Below are positions 1 through 6,568 of a stretch of DNA of 11,328 nucleotides, in pieces. Source of the DNA: Flammeovirgaceae bacterium UBA4659 (GTDB lineage Bacteria; Bacteroidota; Bacteroidia; Cytophagales; Cyclobacteriaceae); contig DHLV01000156.1 in the NCBI GenBank assembly GCA_002405445.1, positions 1-11,328 of the forward strand, written 5' to 3'. The notes under the pieces were generated by a model, which was given only the letters and a program-made list of their open reading frames with translations, was not told the origin of the DNA and did no database searches. The position numbers were made by a program, and so were the translations under genes. Numbering within the stretch: the stretch's first letter is position 1; every line of letters starts with the position of its first letter.

Positions 1-2
1 GA

Positions 3-263
3 AGAACACCAACGAGGGCGAGGGGTGCTCCGTTTAATAAAGGGCGTGACAAAGCGTACCTGGGAGTTCCAGCAAACCTAGTTGCTTATGCGTGCCGAGT
101 TTCTTTTCAAAGAGGTGGTGGCGGATACCTCTCCTTCAACTCAAAAACAAAATTAATAGACCATTACGAGAAGACACTTGGAGCCGTTCATTTCGGTGGG
201 TCGTTGATGGTCATAACGCCAGATAATTCTTTAAAGCTTATTGACAAATACTTTAACGACTAG
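3..263 (+). CDS. GNAT-like N-acyltransferase fold protein, C-terminal part (5' end outside window)
   Basis: An open frame enters from the left edge and ends at TAG 261-263, giving 86 visible residues. The segment reads like the C-terminal half of a small GNAT-fold protein: 'GVPANLVAYACRVSF', then a Gly run and 'GYLSF', then 'HYEKTLGA' and a final 'LIDKYFND'. The Gly-rich turn followed by a strand and the H-Y-x-x-x-L-G-A element match small Bacteroidota proteins related to acyl-CoA N-acyltransferases, as far as I remember them; no search was run. The acetyl-CoA-binding part would mostly lie upstream, so catalytic competence cannot be judged. It ends 4 bases before a 60-aa basic protein, and I recall this two-gene arrangement from other Bacteroidota. 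A toxin-antitoxin role is possible but unproven. Confidence 0.55.
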   Translation, partial: RTPTRARGAPFNKGRDKAYLGVPANLVAYACRVSFQRGGGGYLSFNSKTKLIDHYEKTLGAVHFGGSLMVITPDNSLKLIDKYFND

Positions 264-267
264 ACAT

Positions 268-450
268 ATGGGAATAATCCGTGAACCTTTAGATGTTGAC
301 TTTGTGGTGGACCCAAGACCATTAACCGACAAAGAGAGAAAATTGATAAGTGATTTTATTAAGGCTGATAAGTTAAAAAGAGCGAAACCTGCAAAAACAT
401 TGAAAAGCAAGCAAGCTCAGAAGAAGCGCAAATCAGCAAGAGTAAGTTAA
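268..450 (+). CDS. Small basic protein partnered with the GNAT-like gene
   Basis: This 60-aa protein starts at ATG 268, 4 bases after the upstream stop. A TTG at 241 in the same frame would overlap the upstream gene by 23 bases and is less likely. The N-terminal half has an acidic beta-like stretch (EPLDVDFVVDP) followed by 'RPLTDKERKLISDFIKADK', which looks like a short amphipathic helix. The last 25 residues are nearly all Lys, Ala, Ser, Arg and Gln (KRAKP...KKRKSARVS), a flexible cationic tail that could contact nucleic acid or an acidic partner. The 'PLT..E+K.ISD(F/Y)I' element is familiar from short hypothetical proteins next to GNAT-like genes. Close spacing implies cotranscription. Function unknown; antitoxin or partner subunit is a guess. 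Confidence 0.6.
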   Translation: MGIIREPLDVDFVVDPRPLTDKERKLISDFIKADKLKRAKPAKTLKSKQAQKKRKSARVS

Positions 451-569
451 TACCGCACATCAAAAAATTGGTTCCTGAATTTGGCACTGCCCAATACCCA
501 CAGCCCATTGTTAACCACGCCTTTGCCCGCGAGCGGGTGCTGAAGACCTATGCGGAAGCGTTGAAGTAA
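450..569 (+). pseudogene. C-terminal remnant of a photolyase/cryptochrome-type gene
   Basis: In the frame ending at TAA 567-569 the sequence reads '..IPHIKKLVPEFGTAQYPQPIVNHAFARERVLKTYAEALK'-like, here about 39 residues. The elements 'YPQPIV', 'ARERVL' and a final helix match the extreme C-terminus of class I photolyases and cryptochromes, where Y-P-x-P-I-V-D/N-H-x-x-A-R-E-R closes the FAD-binding helical domain. Nothing upstream in this frame resembles the rest of a ~430-500 aa photolyase. The frame is broken by stops within the GNAT-partner region (for example TGA 282-284) and there is no start codon, so this is a non-functional tail. It suggests that an insertion or deletion at about 450 separated the tail from its gene body. 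Identification is by eye. Confidence 0.5.
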
Positions 570-1052
570 CGGGCTCTTTTTAGAAAACCTGTTTTTAGGC
601 ATTACACAAATACCCTAAATTTAGTTGGCTAGGTGTCAATCATGCACATGGCTGCTAGTTGGCAACAATGCCCTTCGTGTAACCCGACAAATTCTCAACG
701 ACAATAAAATAACGTTCGACATCCCACCTATCAAGTTTCTCCACGGGGACAAGTGAACGGCTCCTTGGACAACTGGGACTTAAAAAAAGAAACATAAAAA
801 ACTAGGACTCGACTCGGCTGACAAACAACGACTCGTCTAACAAATCCCCCACCGCACGGCAACCTAAAAGGATTCCCGCCCACGCTTTTGGCACTTGCCA
901 TTGCCGCTCATGCCACCGCGACTCCAAAGCAATGGCAAGAGCCAAATCCCCCATTGCTCCGATTGAAATTTTCCTTACATTTATTAGGGTTTTAATATTC
1001 ATCAACAACTCCTTAACAATCGCTTAATAATCAGCACAACTAAGCCCTATAA
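570..1052. repeat. Gene-free stretch with a degenerate intergenic repeat (left block)
   Basis: No convincing gene is present here. The stretch contains words that recur in the right-hand block at 10754-11067. Position 658-676 matches the reverse complement of 11048-11067 at about 18 of 20 positions. CTCAACGACAA is at 694-704 and again at 11010-11020. GGGGACAAGTGAAC at 745-758 resembles GGGGACAAAGAAC at 10940-10952. GTCTAAC (835-841) followed by GCCACCGC (912-919) is paralleled at 10754-10760 and 10847-10854 with similar spacing. GC content from about 835 to 950 is clearly higher than in the flanking genes. The elements do not keep the same order and strand throughout, so the blocks are composite or heavily rearranged relatives, not simple copies. 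Confidence 0.45.
658..676 (+). repeat. Left arm of a distant inverted repeat (gttggcaacaatgcccttc)
   Basis: The 19 bases here match the reverse complement of 11048-11067 (gttagcaacatgtgcccttc), with one substitution and a small length difference in the middle. The two copies are about 10.4 kb apart in opposite orientation and enclose the operon of secreted proteins. Either they are two members of a multicopy intergenic repeat or they mark the ends of a mobile unit. The sequence alone does not decide, and no target-site duplication was recognised. Confidence 0.4.
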
Positions 1053-1334
1053 ACTTTGTCTTCATTTAGAATTACAACAGCTCTTAATTACGCACTTACT
1101 GATAGAGTAGTTGATGATAAGCTTACTGCAAAAATGACTAACCTTAACAGGGATATTTACGCCATACATGCCGAGTATGCTCCCAAGTACAATAACAAAT
1201 ACGAGTTTGTAGTTAAGATATACTTCGATTTTTGGGATGAAAACTACAAACTTTCCAATGAAGATTTGATCGTGTATGTGGGTATTAATAATGATAAGTA
1301 TGAAATTTTGTTTGTGCAGGATGCTGACAATTGA
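1053..1334 (+). CDS. Hypothetical small protein, possibly 5'-truncated
   Basis: The frame is open from just after TAA 1050-1052 to TGA 1332-1334. Possible starts are TTG 1056 (92 aa) or ATG 1134 (66 aa, beginning MTNLNRDIYA). The first lies at the end of the repeat-like block, so the original 5' end may have been lost. The product has an N-terminal helical, polar part and a C-terminal half that alternates like beta strands (YEFVVKIYFDFW, DLIVYVGINN, KYEILFVQD). There is no signal peptide, unlike the downstream genes, and no recognised family. Its stop lies 15 bases before the ATG of the secreted peptidoglycan-binding-like gene, so it could be the first operon gene or a remnant. The amino-acid composition looks like real coding sequence. 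Confidence 0.4.
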   Translation, partial: TLSSFRITTALNYALTDRVVDDKLTAKMTNLNRDIYAIHAEYAPKYNNKYEFVVKIYFDFWDENYKLSNEDLIVYVGINNDKYEILFVQDADN

Positions 1335-1349
1335 GCCAAACCATTAGCT

Positions 1350-2408
1350 ATGAGCCTACCGAATAACCTAAAGATTGCTTGCATTTTTTTCGCATTAAGT
1401 AGTTTTCCATTAACCTCATTGGCACAAGGAGGTGCTGCCGGCCACATAGTAGGCTACATGATAAAAAACGGAACAACCTCAGCCGTTCGATGTAATTCGA
1501 TACAGCAATTAAAAAACGCTAGCCAAAGTGCGGGCAAAGCTTTGCCCATCTACCTGTTTAGTGAGAGTCTAAAGGCCTCAAAAGATGGTATATACTTGAA
1601 TGAAAGAGACTTCTCAGACTTCTTTTCATCGGACTTTATCAGCCTATTTGACAGAAATGACTTAGAAACCAATAGATTGCTTAGACTTCAAGAAGAATCT
1701 TATAAAGAATATCTCCGTAGCTTAAAGTCTAATTCAAGCCTAGGTTACAATTTGCTGAAAACAGCCCAGCGAAGTTATTTTTTTATTGGGCCTATAAAGC
1801 AAGGGATAGAGCGAGACAAGCTAAAGATTAGAAATGCTCAAAAATTTCTTAAAAGTATAGGGTATTATAATTGCCCTGATAAATGTAAAATTGACGGCAT
1901 CATTGGCGACAACTCCATAAAAGCCTTTGATAACTTTATCGCAGATCACGGATTAAATCAATCGCTACTTGTTCTTCGCAGTGATAATGATGCAAAGTTT
2001 AGAGTAAACTTCTTGAAGGCAAGTGATTTTTTTGATTACTATCAAAATGTGAAAGCACCTTGTTTTCCAAATGAATTTTGCTTAAGCAATAGGTCTATTT
2101 CTTTTAGCATTCAATGTAGTAGGCAAAATGTTTCTTCTGGTGTTGAATTTGATTTTTTGAATATTAAGATTGCTAGTTTAACTTATTCAAGCCACGGTGC
2201 TAAAAAGTCGGTTTCTTTTGGGGCGGACAATAAGAAACCCGAAACGCCTGAGTGTGACTTTGGTGCAGAGATTTGCATCGGTGATAACATCAATTCCACT
2301 CTAATGATTTGTGGTACAAACGTTAGTAGAGAAGGAATTGAGTCATTAAGCTTTACTGATACAGCCGGAGTTACTTACAATTTGAATCTAAAGAAATCAC
2401 AAAATTGA
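1350..2408 (+). CDS. Secreted protein with a peptidoglycan-binding-like (PG_binding_1) motif
   Basis: A 352-aa protein with a clear signal peptide: a hydrophobic stretch at residues 9-24, with predicted cleavage after A25 (SLA|QG). Residues about 40-150 are helical and polar and were not recognised. Residues about 160-202 read 'AQKFLKSIGYY...' then 'IDGIIGDNSIKAFDNFIADHGL'. This is the L-x-x-x-G-Y/x-x-x-D-G-x-x-G-x-x-(T/S)-x-x-A-x-x-x-F pattern of peptidoglycan-binding domain 1, with a C-x3-C pair (NCPDKC) inserted in the loop. The C-terminal ~120 residues are beta-like and cysteine-containing, probably disulfide-stabilised outside the cytoplasm. It is the first confident gene of the operon; the next gene starts 22 bases downstream. 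A cell-wall-contacting periplasmic or outer-surface role is inferred; no catalytic domain was seen. Confidence 0.7.
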   Translation: MSLPNNLKIACIFFALSSFPLTSLAQGGAAGHIVGYMIKNGTTSAVRCNSIQQLKNASQSAGKALPIYLFSESLKASKDGIYLNERDFSDFFSSDFISLFDRNDLETNRLLRLQEESYKEYLRSLKSNSSLGYNLLKTAQRSYFFIGPIKQGIERDKLKIRNAQKFLKSIGYYNCPDKCKIDGIIGDNSIKAFDNFIADHGLNQSLLVLRSDNDAKFRVNFLKASDFFDYYQNVKAPCFPNEFCLSNRSISFSIQCSRQNVSSGVEFDFLNIKIASLTYSSHGAKKSVSFGADNKKPETPECDFGAEICIGDNINSTLMICGTNVSREGIESLSFTDTAGVTYNLNLKKSQN

Positions 2409-2430
2409 ATGGTAAACTCCGATAATTAAC

Positions 2431-3117
2431 ATGAAGCTACCCCTCATTTTCTCACTGCTCATCACAAACCTCACACTTCACGCGCAAACTGATTTTCGAA
2501 TTGAAGTAGATTCCACCGGCCCTAATGCTGCATTAAATATCCCTAAGCGTAAAATCCAGGCAATCTGTGCAGCAGCATCAAAACAACCACCTAAACTTCT
2601 GAAAGAGATAGGTTTTTTAACATCATTTGAAGAACGAATCCTTTTGCACGAAGGCTATAAAATGCCTGACATAACAAAGTTGATAGATGCAGATCGAAAC
2701 CAAATATTTACTATAATACGCAATGCATGGAATGAAAAATGGAGTAAAGTTTATTGTGAGCCCAACAGTAGCGGAATAGATGGCTGCGTTGATGCAATGC
2801 TCTTGATGTCAGAACAACGAGAGGCATTCAGGCATCTTTATGATACCGATTGGTACATTAAGGCCAATGTAAACCGCCTCGTTAATCTTGACCCTTACAG
2901 TCCTGTTAAAGATGCCCCCATGACTATAACGGACATCATGGAAAAAATGCTTGCCGAAAAATGGGGGCAGCTGGCTTACAGCGAATCTTTAGTGAAGGAC
3001 ATGCGCTTTACATACGACCAATTGATTAAATTCGGTGGAAAGAAAGCTAACCAATTGAGCAAGGAGGAAAAAGAACTTGAATTAAACCGCGCCAGAAAAG
3101 AAGCTAAAGAGAAGTAA
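2431..3117 (+). CDS. Secreted ankyrin-like paralogue, copy 1 (type A)
   Basis: A 228-aa protein with a signal peptide (cleavage near HA18|QT), first of four homologues in tandem. The shared core covers residues about 62-211: 'FLTSFEERILLHEGY', an aromatic block 'RNAWNEKWSKVYC' (W100, W104, C109), 'AFRHLYDTDWYIKANVNRLVN', 'DPYSPV', 'TITDIMEKMLAEKWGQ', and a terminal 'FGGKKANQL' before a charged helix. The pattern N-(V/I)-N...T..D(I/M)...YGGKKANQL resembles degenerate ankyrin repeats with a C-terminal cap, which is an inference. C46 and C109 correspond to cysteines in all copies and could form a disulfide. Type A is defined by 'ALNIP', 'FEERIL' and 'AF(R/Q)HLYD', shared with copy 3. No catalytic residues recognised; function unknown, perhaps protein binding in the periplasm. 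Confidence 0.75.
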   Translation: MKLPLIFSLLITNLTLHAQTDFRIEVDSTGPNAALNIPKRKIQAICAAASKQPPKLLKEIGFLTSFEERILLHEGYKMPDITKLIDADRNQIFTIIRNAWNEKWSKVYCEPNSSGIDGCVDAMLLMSEQREAFRHLYDTDWYIKANVNRLVNLDPYSPVKDAPMTITDIMEKMLAEKWGQLAYSESLVKDMRFTYDQLIKFGGKKANQLSKEEKELELNRARKEAKEK

Positions 3118-3128
3118 AAGCATATTAA

Positions 3129-3800
3129 ATGAAACTCACCCTGATCCTAACATTCATCACCATCTACGGACTGGCTCAAGACAGAATAGTTGGCGAAGAC
3201 CCCAATGTCTTGCTGGATTCCCTAAACCCAAAACACATCCGTGCCATTTGTGTATGTTCAAAAAGTCAAGGAGTTTATCTCTACACCCAGTTAAAATACT
3301 TTACTGAGTTTGAGCAATTAGTGCTTAAACTAGAAGGCTACCGCGAAGCCGATGTGATTACAATGATGAAAGAAGACCCAAGAAAACCTTTCGAAATTAT
3401 CCGCAAGGCATGGGACGAAAAGTGGAGTAAAGTGTATTGCCCACTAGATAGCAATGGTAGTGATGGCTATGTGGATGTGTTATTGTTAAGTAGCAATCAA
3501 TTTCAAACTATCCGAAATCTGTATAGCGATAAATGGCATATCAAAGCCAACATCAATCGCATAGTAAACATCGATCCGTTTGAACCCGCAAAAGATAATC
3601 CGCATACCTTGGCCGACCTGATAGAAAAGATGCTTGCAGAAAAATGGGGCCAGATTGCGTATCGCCAATCACTGGCAAAAGATATTGAAAGCACATTTAA
3701 GCAGTTAAGAGAATATGGTGCCAGGCGTTATAGCGAGCTTACGGATGATGAGAAAGCACACCAGTTAAAATTTGCAGAACAATTACCCAAAGGAAAATAA
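3129..3800 (+). CDS. Secreted ankyrin-like paralogue, copy 2 (type B)
   Basis: A 223-aa protein starting 11 bases after copy 1. The signal peptide is short (cleavage near LA16|QD). The core is the same as in copy 1, including 'FTEFEQLVLKLEGY', 'RKAWDEKWSKVYC' (W95, W99, C104), 'IKANINRIVN', 'TLADLIEKMLAEKWGQ' and 'YGARRYSEL'. Features shared with copy 4 but not with 1 and 3 are 'LKYFT.FEQ', 'DGY(V/M)D', 'LLSS.QFQT(I/V)RN' and 'YGAR'. N-terminal cysteines C41 and C43 precede the conserved C104. The C-terminal tail (KFAEQLPKGK) differs from the RARKEGK tail of the others, so copy 2 kept or acquired its own end. Probably exported; molecular role unknown. Confidence 0.75.
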   Translation: MKLTLILTFITIYGLAQDRIVGEDPNVLLDSLNPKHIRAICVCSKSQGVYLYTQLKYFTEFEQLVLKLEGYREADVITMMKEDPRKPFEIIRKAWDEKWSKVYCPLDSNGSDGYVDVLLLSSNQFQTIRNLYSDKWHIKANINRIVNIDPFEPAKDNPHTLADLIEKMLAEKWGQIAYRQSLAKDIESTFKQLREYGARRYSELTDDEKAHQLKFAEQLPKGK

Positions 3801-3801
3801 T

Positions 3802-4494
3802 ATGAGAATGGTATCCATCTTCATATCGCTCATTGTCAGTGTAACACTTTCCGCTCAAAACAATGTGGGTGTTGAGGCAGAGGCAGACCCCAACAGCGCG
3901 TTAAATATACCCAGGGCCAAGATTGAATCTATGTGTAGTTGCGCAAGAAATTTAGCAACAAAGCTTTATAAGGAATTAGATTTTTTAACACCCTTTGAAG
4001 AGCGAATCCTGATTAAAGAAGGATACCGGGAGGCACAAATTATGAATTTATATGCAACCGATAGTGAGCGTCTTTTTGAAATTATCCGAACCGCATGGAA
4101 CGAAAAGTGGAGCAAAGTATATTGTATAACTGATGCATCAGGTATTTTTGGTTACCTAGATAAAATGCTGCTATTCTCCTATCAGCACAAAGCCTTTCAA
4201 CACTTGTACGATTCTAATTGGCCTATCAGAGCAAACATTATTCGTTTGGTTAATTATGACCCTTACGCACCGGTTAGTGAAAATCCTGTTACTATTATGG
4301 ACATGATAGAAAGAATGCTAAAAGAAAAACAAGGACAGATTGCATACAGGCAAAGTCTGGAAGAAGATATCAAAAGCAAGTATCAAGACATTATTTACTA
4401 CGGTGGCAAAAATGTTAAAGCGTTAAGTACAGAAGAATTTAAACTTGAATTAGAAAGAGCCCGAAAGGAAGGCAAATATCCAAAAGTCAAATAA
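3802..4494 (+). CDS. Secreted ankyrin-like paralogue, copy 3 (type A)
   Basis: The start is placed at ATG 3802, one base after the stop of copy 2. The same frame is open upstream, but using it would overlap copy 2 and hide the signal peptide. The 230-aa product has a signal peptide with cleavage near SA18|QN. The core contains 'FLTPFEERILIKEGY', 'RTAWNEKWSKVYC' (W99, W103, C108), 'AFQHLYDSNW', 'TIMDMIERMLKEK' and 'YYGGKNVKAL'. It is closest to copy 1 ('ALNIP', 'FEERIL', 'GG' in the cap). Two otherwise conserved positions have drifted: the Trp of 'EKWGQ' is Gln, and 'NINR' is 'NIIR'. The C-terminal 'LELERARKEGKY' is nearly identical to copy 4, including at DNA level. Probably cotranscribed and possibly translationally coupled to copy 2. 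Confidence 0.75.
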   Translation: MRMVSIFISLIVSVTLSAQNNVGVEAEADPNSALNIPRAKIESMCSCARNLATKLYKELDFLTPFEERILIKEGYREAQIMNLYATDSERLFEIIRTAWNEKWSKVYCITDASGIFGYLDKMLLFSYQHKAFQHLYDSNWPIRANIIRLVNYDPYAPVSENPVTIMDMIERMLKEKQGQIAYRQSLEEDIKSKYQDIIYYGGKNVKALSTEEFKLELERARKEGKYPKVK

Positions 4495-4504
4495 TGGTGT
4501 TTAT

Positions 4505-5170
4505 ATGAAGTTTATTCCATTTTACCTGTTTCTTTTCTCAACTCTATTAGTTGCGCAAGCTCAAGAGAAAGTTGGCCCCAATTTAAACCTGGGAATTGAT
4601 GAAATGGAGATTTCAATATTGACAACAGCAGCCTGCCTGCCACAAAAGTCTGAGTACATCCACCTGAAATACTTTACACCTTTCGAACAAATTATTTTAG
4701 AATTAGAAGGCCATGATGAAGCAAGTGTTACTGAAATGCTTAGAGAAAAAACTATGAATCCGTTTGAAATTATTCGAAACGTTTGGAATACTAAATGGAG
4801 CAAGGTGTATTGTTTGGGCGGCAGCAAAGGTCTTGATGGCTACATGGACATAATCTTGCTTTCATCAGGTCAATTTCAAACAGTGCGTAACATTTACAAT
4901 ACCAACTGGGGAATTAAGTCAAACATAAATCGACTTGTAAACTTAAATCCTTACCAGCCAGTTGCTGAAAATCCAATGACCTTACTCGACATGGTAGATA
5001 AAATGATTGATGAAAAGTGGGGGCAGATGACATACAGTCAAAGCCTTGTCAATGACATCCGCTTGGTGCGTCAGGACTTAATTAAATATGGAGCAAGAAA
5101 AGCAAATGAATTAAGTGCAGAAGAACTTAAGCTTGAATTGGAAAGAGCGAGAAAGGAAGGTAAGTATTGA
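4505..5170 (+). CDS. Secreted ankyrin-like paralogue, copy 4 (type B)
   Basis: A 221-aa protein starting 10 bases after copy 3, with a signal peptide cleaved near QA19|QE. It carries the family core: 'LKYFTPFEQIILELEG', 'RNVWNTKWSKVYC' (W94, W98, C103), 'IKSNINRLVN', 'TLLDMVDKMIDEKWGQ' and 'KYGARKANEL'. It groups with copy 2 through 'FEQ', 'DGYMD' and 'SSGQFQTVRN'. Its last 12 residues group with copy 3, so the tail has probably been exchanged between neighbours. The cap sequence 'NPMTLLDM..KYGARKANEL' is the most ankyrin-like of the set. It has one N-terminal cysteine (C44) for the possible disulfide with C103. Function unknown. Confidence 0.75.
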   Translation: MKFIPFYLFLFSTLLVAQAQEKVGPNLNLGIDEMEISILTTAACLPQKSEYIHLKYFTPFEQIILELEGHDEASVTEMLREKTMNPFEIIRNVWNTKWSKVYCLGGSKGLDGYMDIILLSSGQFQTVRNIYNTNWGIKSNINRLVNLNPYQPVAENPMTLLDMVDKMIDEKWGQMTYSQSLVNDIRLVRQDLIKYGARKANELSAEELKLELERARKEGKY

Positions 5171-5189
5171 TACCAATAGATATAAAAGC

Positions 5190-6539
5190 ATGAAAACACT
5201 ATTCACTTTTTTGGTTATCACTACCAGTTTATCTCTTTTCGCTCAAACTAAACCTGTTGCGGAAAAAGAGCAAAGGCTAGTGGATTCTGTTGTCAATGTC
5301 ATGCGTGCCAAATCCAGGCAAGACTCAGAGGCAAGAAAATCAACGATAGATCCAATTCTAAAATCTTCACTTTGTGAAAACTTAGAGTATGGAGACTTTT
5401 TAGGTAAGGATGGAGAACTATATTTGAACATTACTTCGTTTGAAAGGTCAATTTACGGTATTGAATTTGACCTCGATTTCCCAGATAATTTTTCAAAGCA
5501 GAACAATACTTTTGAAGAGGTAAAATCACATGTTGAAAAATTTAGAAAATACTGGGAAAATAATAACTTATGGATAGAGACATGCTCATCGGACGATAGT
5601 TTTAGCACGAGCTATGGAGTTTATAGCATTCCGCAATACATTGTTTTTTATGGCAACAAAAAGCTTTTTAAGCGATTATTTCTATCGTCTGTTTATTTTC
5701 AAGATGAAGACATACGCACCAAACCCATTAATGCCGAAGGAGAGACTATGTTACAGTGGATAAATAGAGAACGTAGAGAAAAGAAAATGGGTGAAACTTC
5801 TTTAGAAGGACTTAAAGAAATAGAAGACTTCATGACACAATATTTTACGATTAAAGAGGAAAAATTATATCGAGCACAAAGAGCAAAAGAAACATTGGGC
5901 AAAGTCTCTGAAAGTATACCCTTCGATTATGGCTATGGCGTTGATAATGTGCCCACTATAAAAATCGGCACTCAGGAATGGTTAGGAAAAAATCTGAACG
6001 TGGATCACTTTGCCAACGGAGACCCCATACCTGAAGCAAAGAATGAGAGCGAATGGAAAACAGCAAACTATTTTCAAAGACCCGCCTGGTGCTATTACAA
6101 CAATGATCCCGCCAATGGGCAAATCTATGGAAAGTTGTATAATTGGTATGCGGTCACTGACCCTCGCGGACTAGCCCCCAAAGGTTGGCACATCCCTGAT
6201 TATAACGATTTCAAAACGTTACTTGATTTTTTAGGAGGTGAGGAGATAGCAGGTCTGCCAATGAAAAGCACAACAGGGTGGTATAGGAATAACGGAAATA
6301 ATAAAAGCGGATTTAATGCATTGCCCGGTGGATACAGGGAAAGCGATGCATCATTCAAAGGAAGATATCTCAAGGAGCCACCTGACCGTCAAGGCTATGA
6401 CGGAAATTTGTGGAGTCGCTCAACGAGCCAGCAAACAGGCAAACCGGCAACCTTTGAAATCTTTTCTTATGATAACAAGGTTAGGCTAGAGTTTTTTGAA
6501 ATGGGTTGTGGCTTTCCTATTCGTTGTATTAGAGATTGA
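5190..6539 (+). CDS. Secreted fusion: divergent paralogue domain plus FISUMP domain
   Basis: The start is ATG 5190, 19 bases after copy 4; an upstream frame extension overlaps copy 4 and lacks a signal peptide. The 449-aa product has a signal peptide (cleavage near FA18|QT). Residues about 60-220 follow the order of the four preceding proteins: C62, 'ITSFERSIYGIEFD' (like FTPFEQIILELEG), R119..W122..W128..C132, 'KLFKRLFLSSVYF', then 'INAEGETMLQWINRE', an ankyrin-like cap. Residues about 252-449 are a Fib_succ_major/FISUMP domain: 'IGTQEWLGKNLNV', 'YNWYAVTDPRGLAPKGWHIP', 'FNALPGGYR', 'LWSRSTS' and 'GFPIRCIRD'. FISUMP domains occur on Bacteroidota and Fibrobacterota surface proteins and are often taken to be adhesive or carbohydrate-associated, without proven activity. 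The arrangement suggests the paralogue domain is the variable part and FISUMP the surface module. Confidence 0.8.
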   Translation: MKTLFTFLVITTSLSLFAQTKPVAEKEQRLVDSVVNVMRAKSRQDSEARKSTIDPILKSSLCENLEYGDFLGKDGELYLNITSFERSIYGIEFDLDFPDNFSKQNNTFEEVKSHVEKFRKYWENNNLWIETCSSDDSFSTSYGVYSIPQYIVFYGNKKLFKRLFLSSVYFQDEDIRTKPINAEGETMLQWINRERREKKMGETSLEGLKEIEDFMTQYFTIKEEKLYRAQRAKETLGKVSESIPFDYGYGVDNVPTIKIGTQEWLGKNLNVDHFANGDPIPEAKNESEWKTANYFQRPAWCYYNNDPANGQIYGKLYNWYAVTDPRGLAPKGWHIPDYNDFKTLLDFLGGEEIAGLPMKSTTGWYRNNGNNKSGFNALPGGYRESDASFKGRYLKEPPDRQGYDGNLWSRSTSQQTGKPATFEIFSYDNKVRLEFFEMGCGFPIRCIRD

Positions 6540-6568
6540 TTCAAATAAATGACAGACCTACATATTTT

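Noticed and set aside
523..534. Hairpin CCCGC-GA-GCGGG as a terminator
   Set aside because: The loop has only two bases, it lies within the photolyase-like reading frame and no T tract follows directly.
802..1008. Minus-strand 68-aa frame in the left block
   Set aside because: It lies in GC-skewed repeat-like sequence that shares words with the right block. No start context or family resemblance was seen.
1049..1058. Bacteroidota -7 promoter element (ataaactttg) before 1053-1334
   Set aside because: It deviates from TAnnTTTG by an extra base between TA and TTTG, and no TTG was found at the expected -33 spacing.
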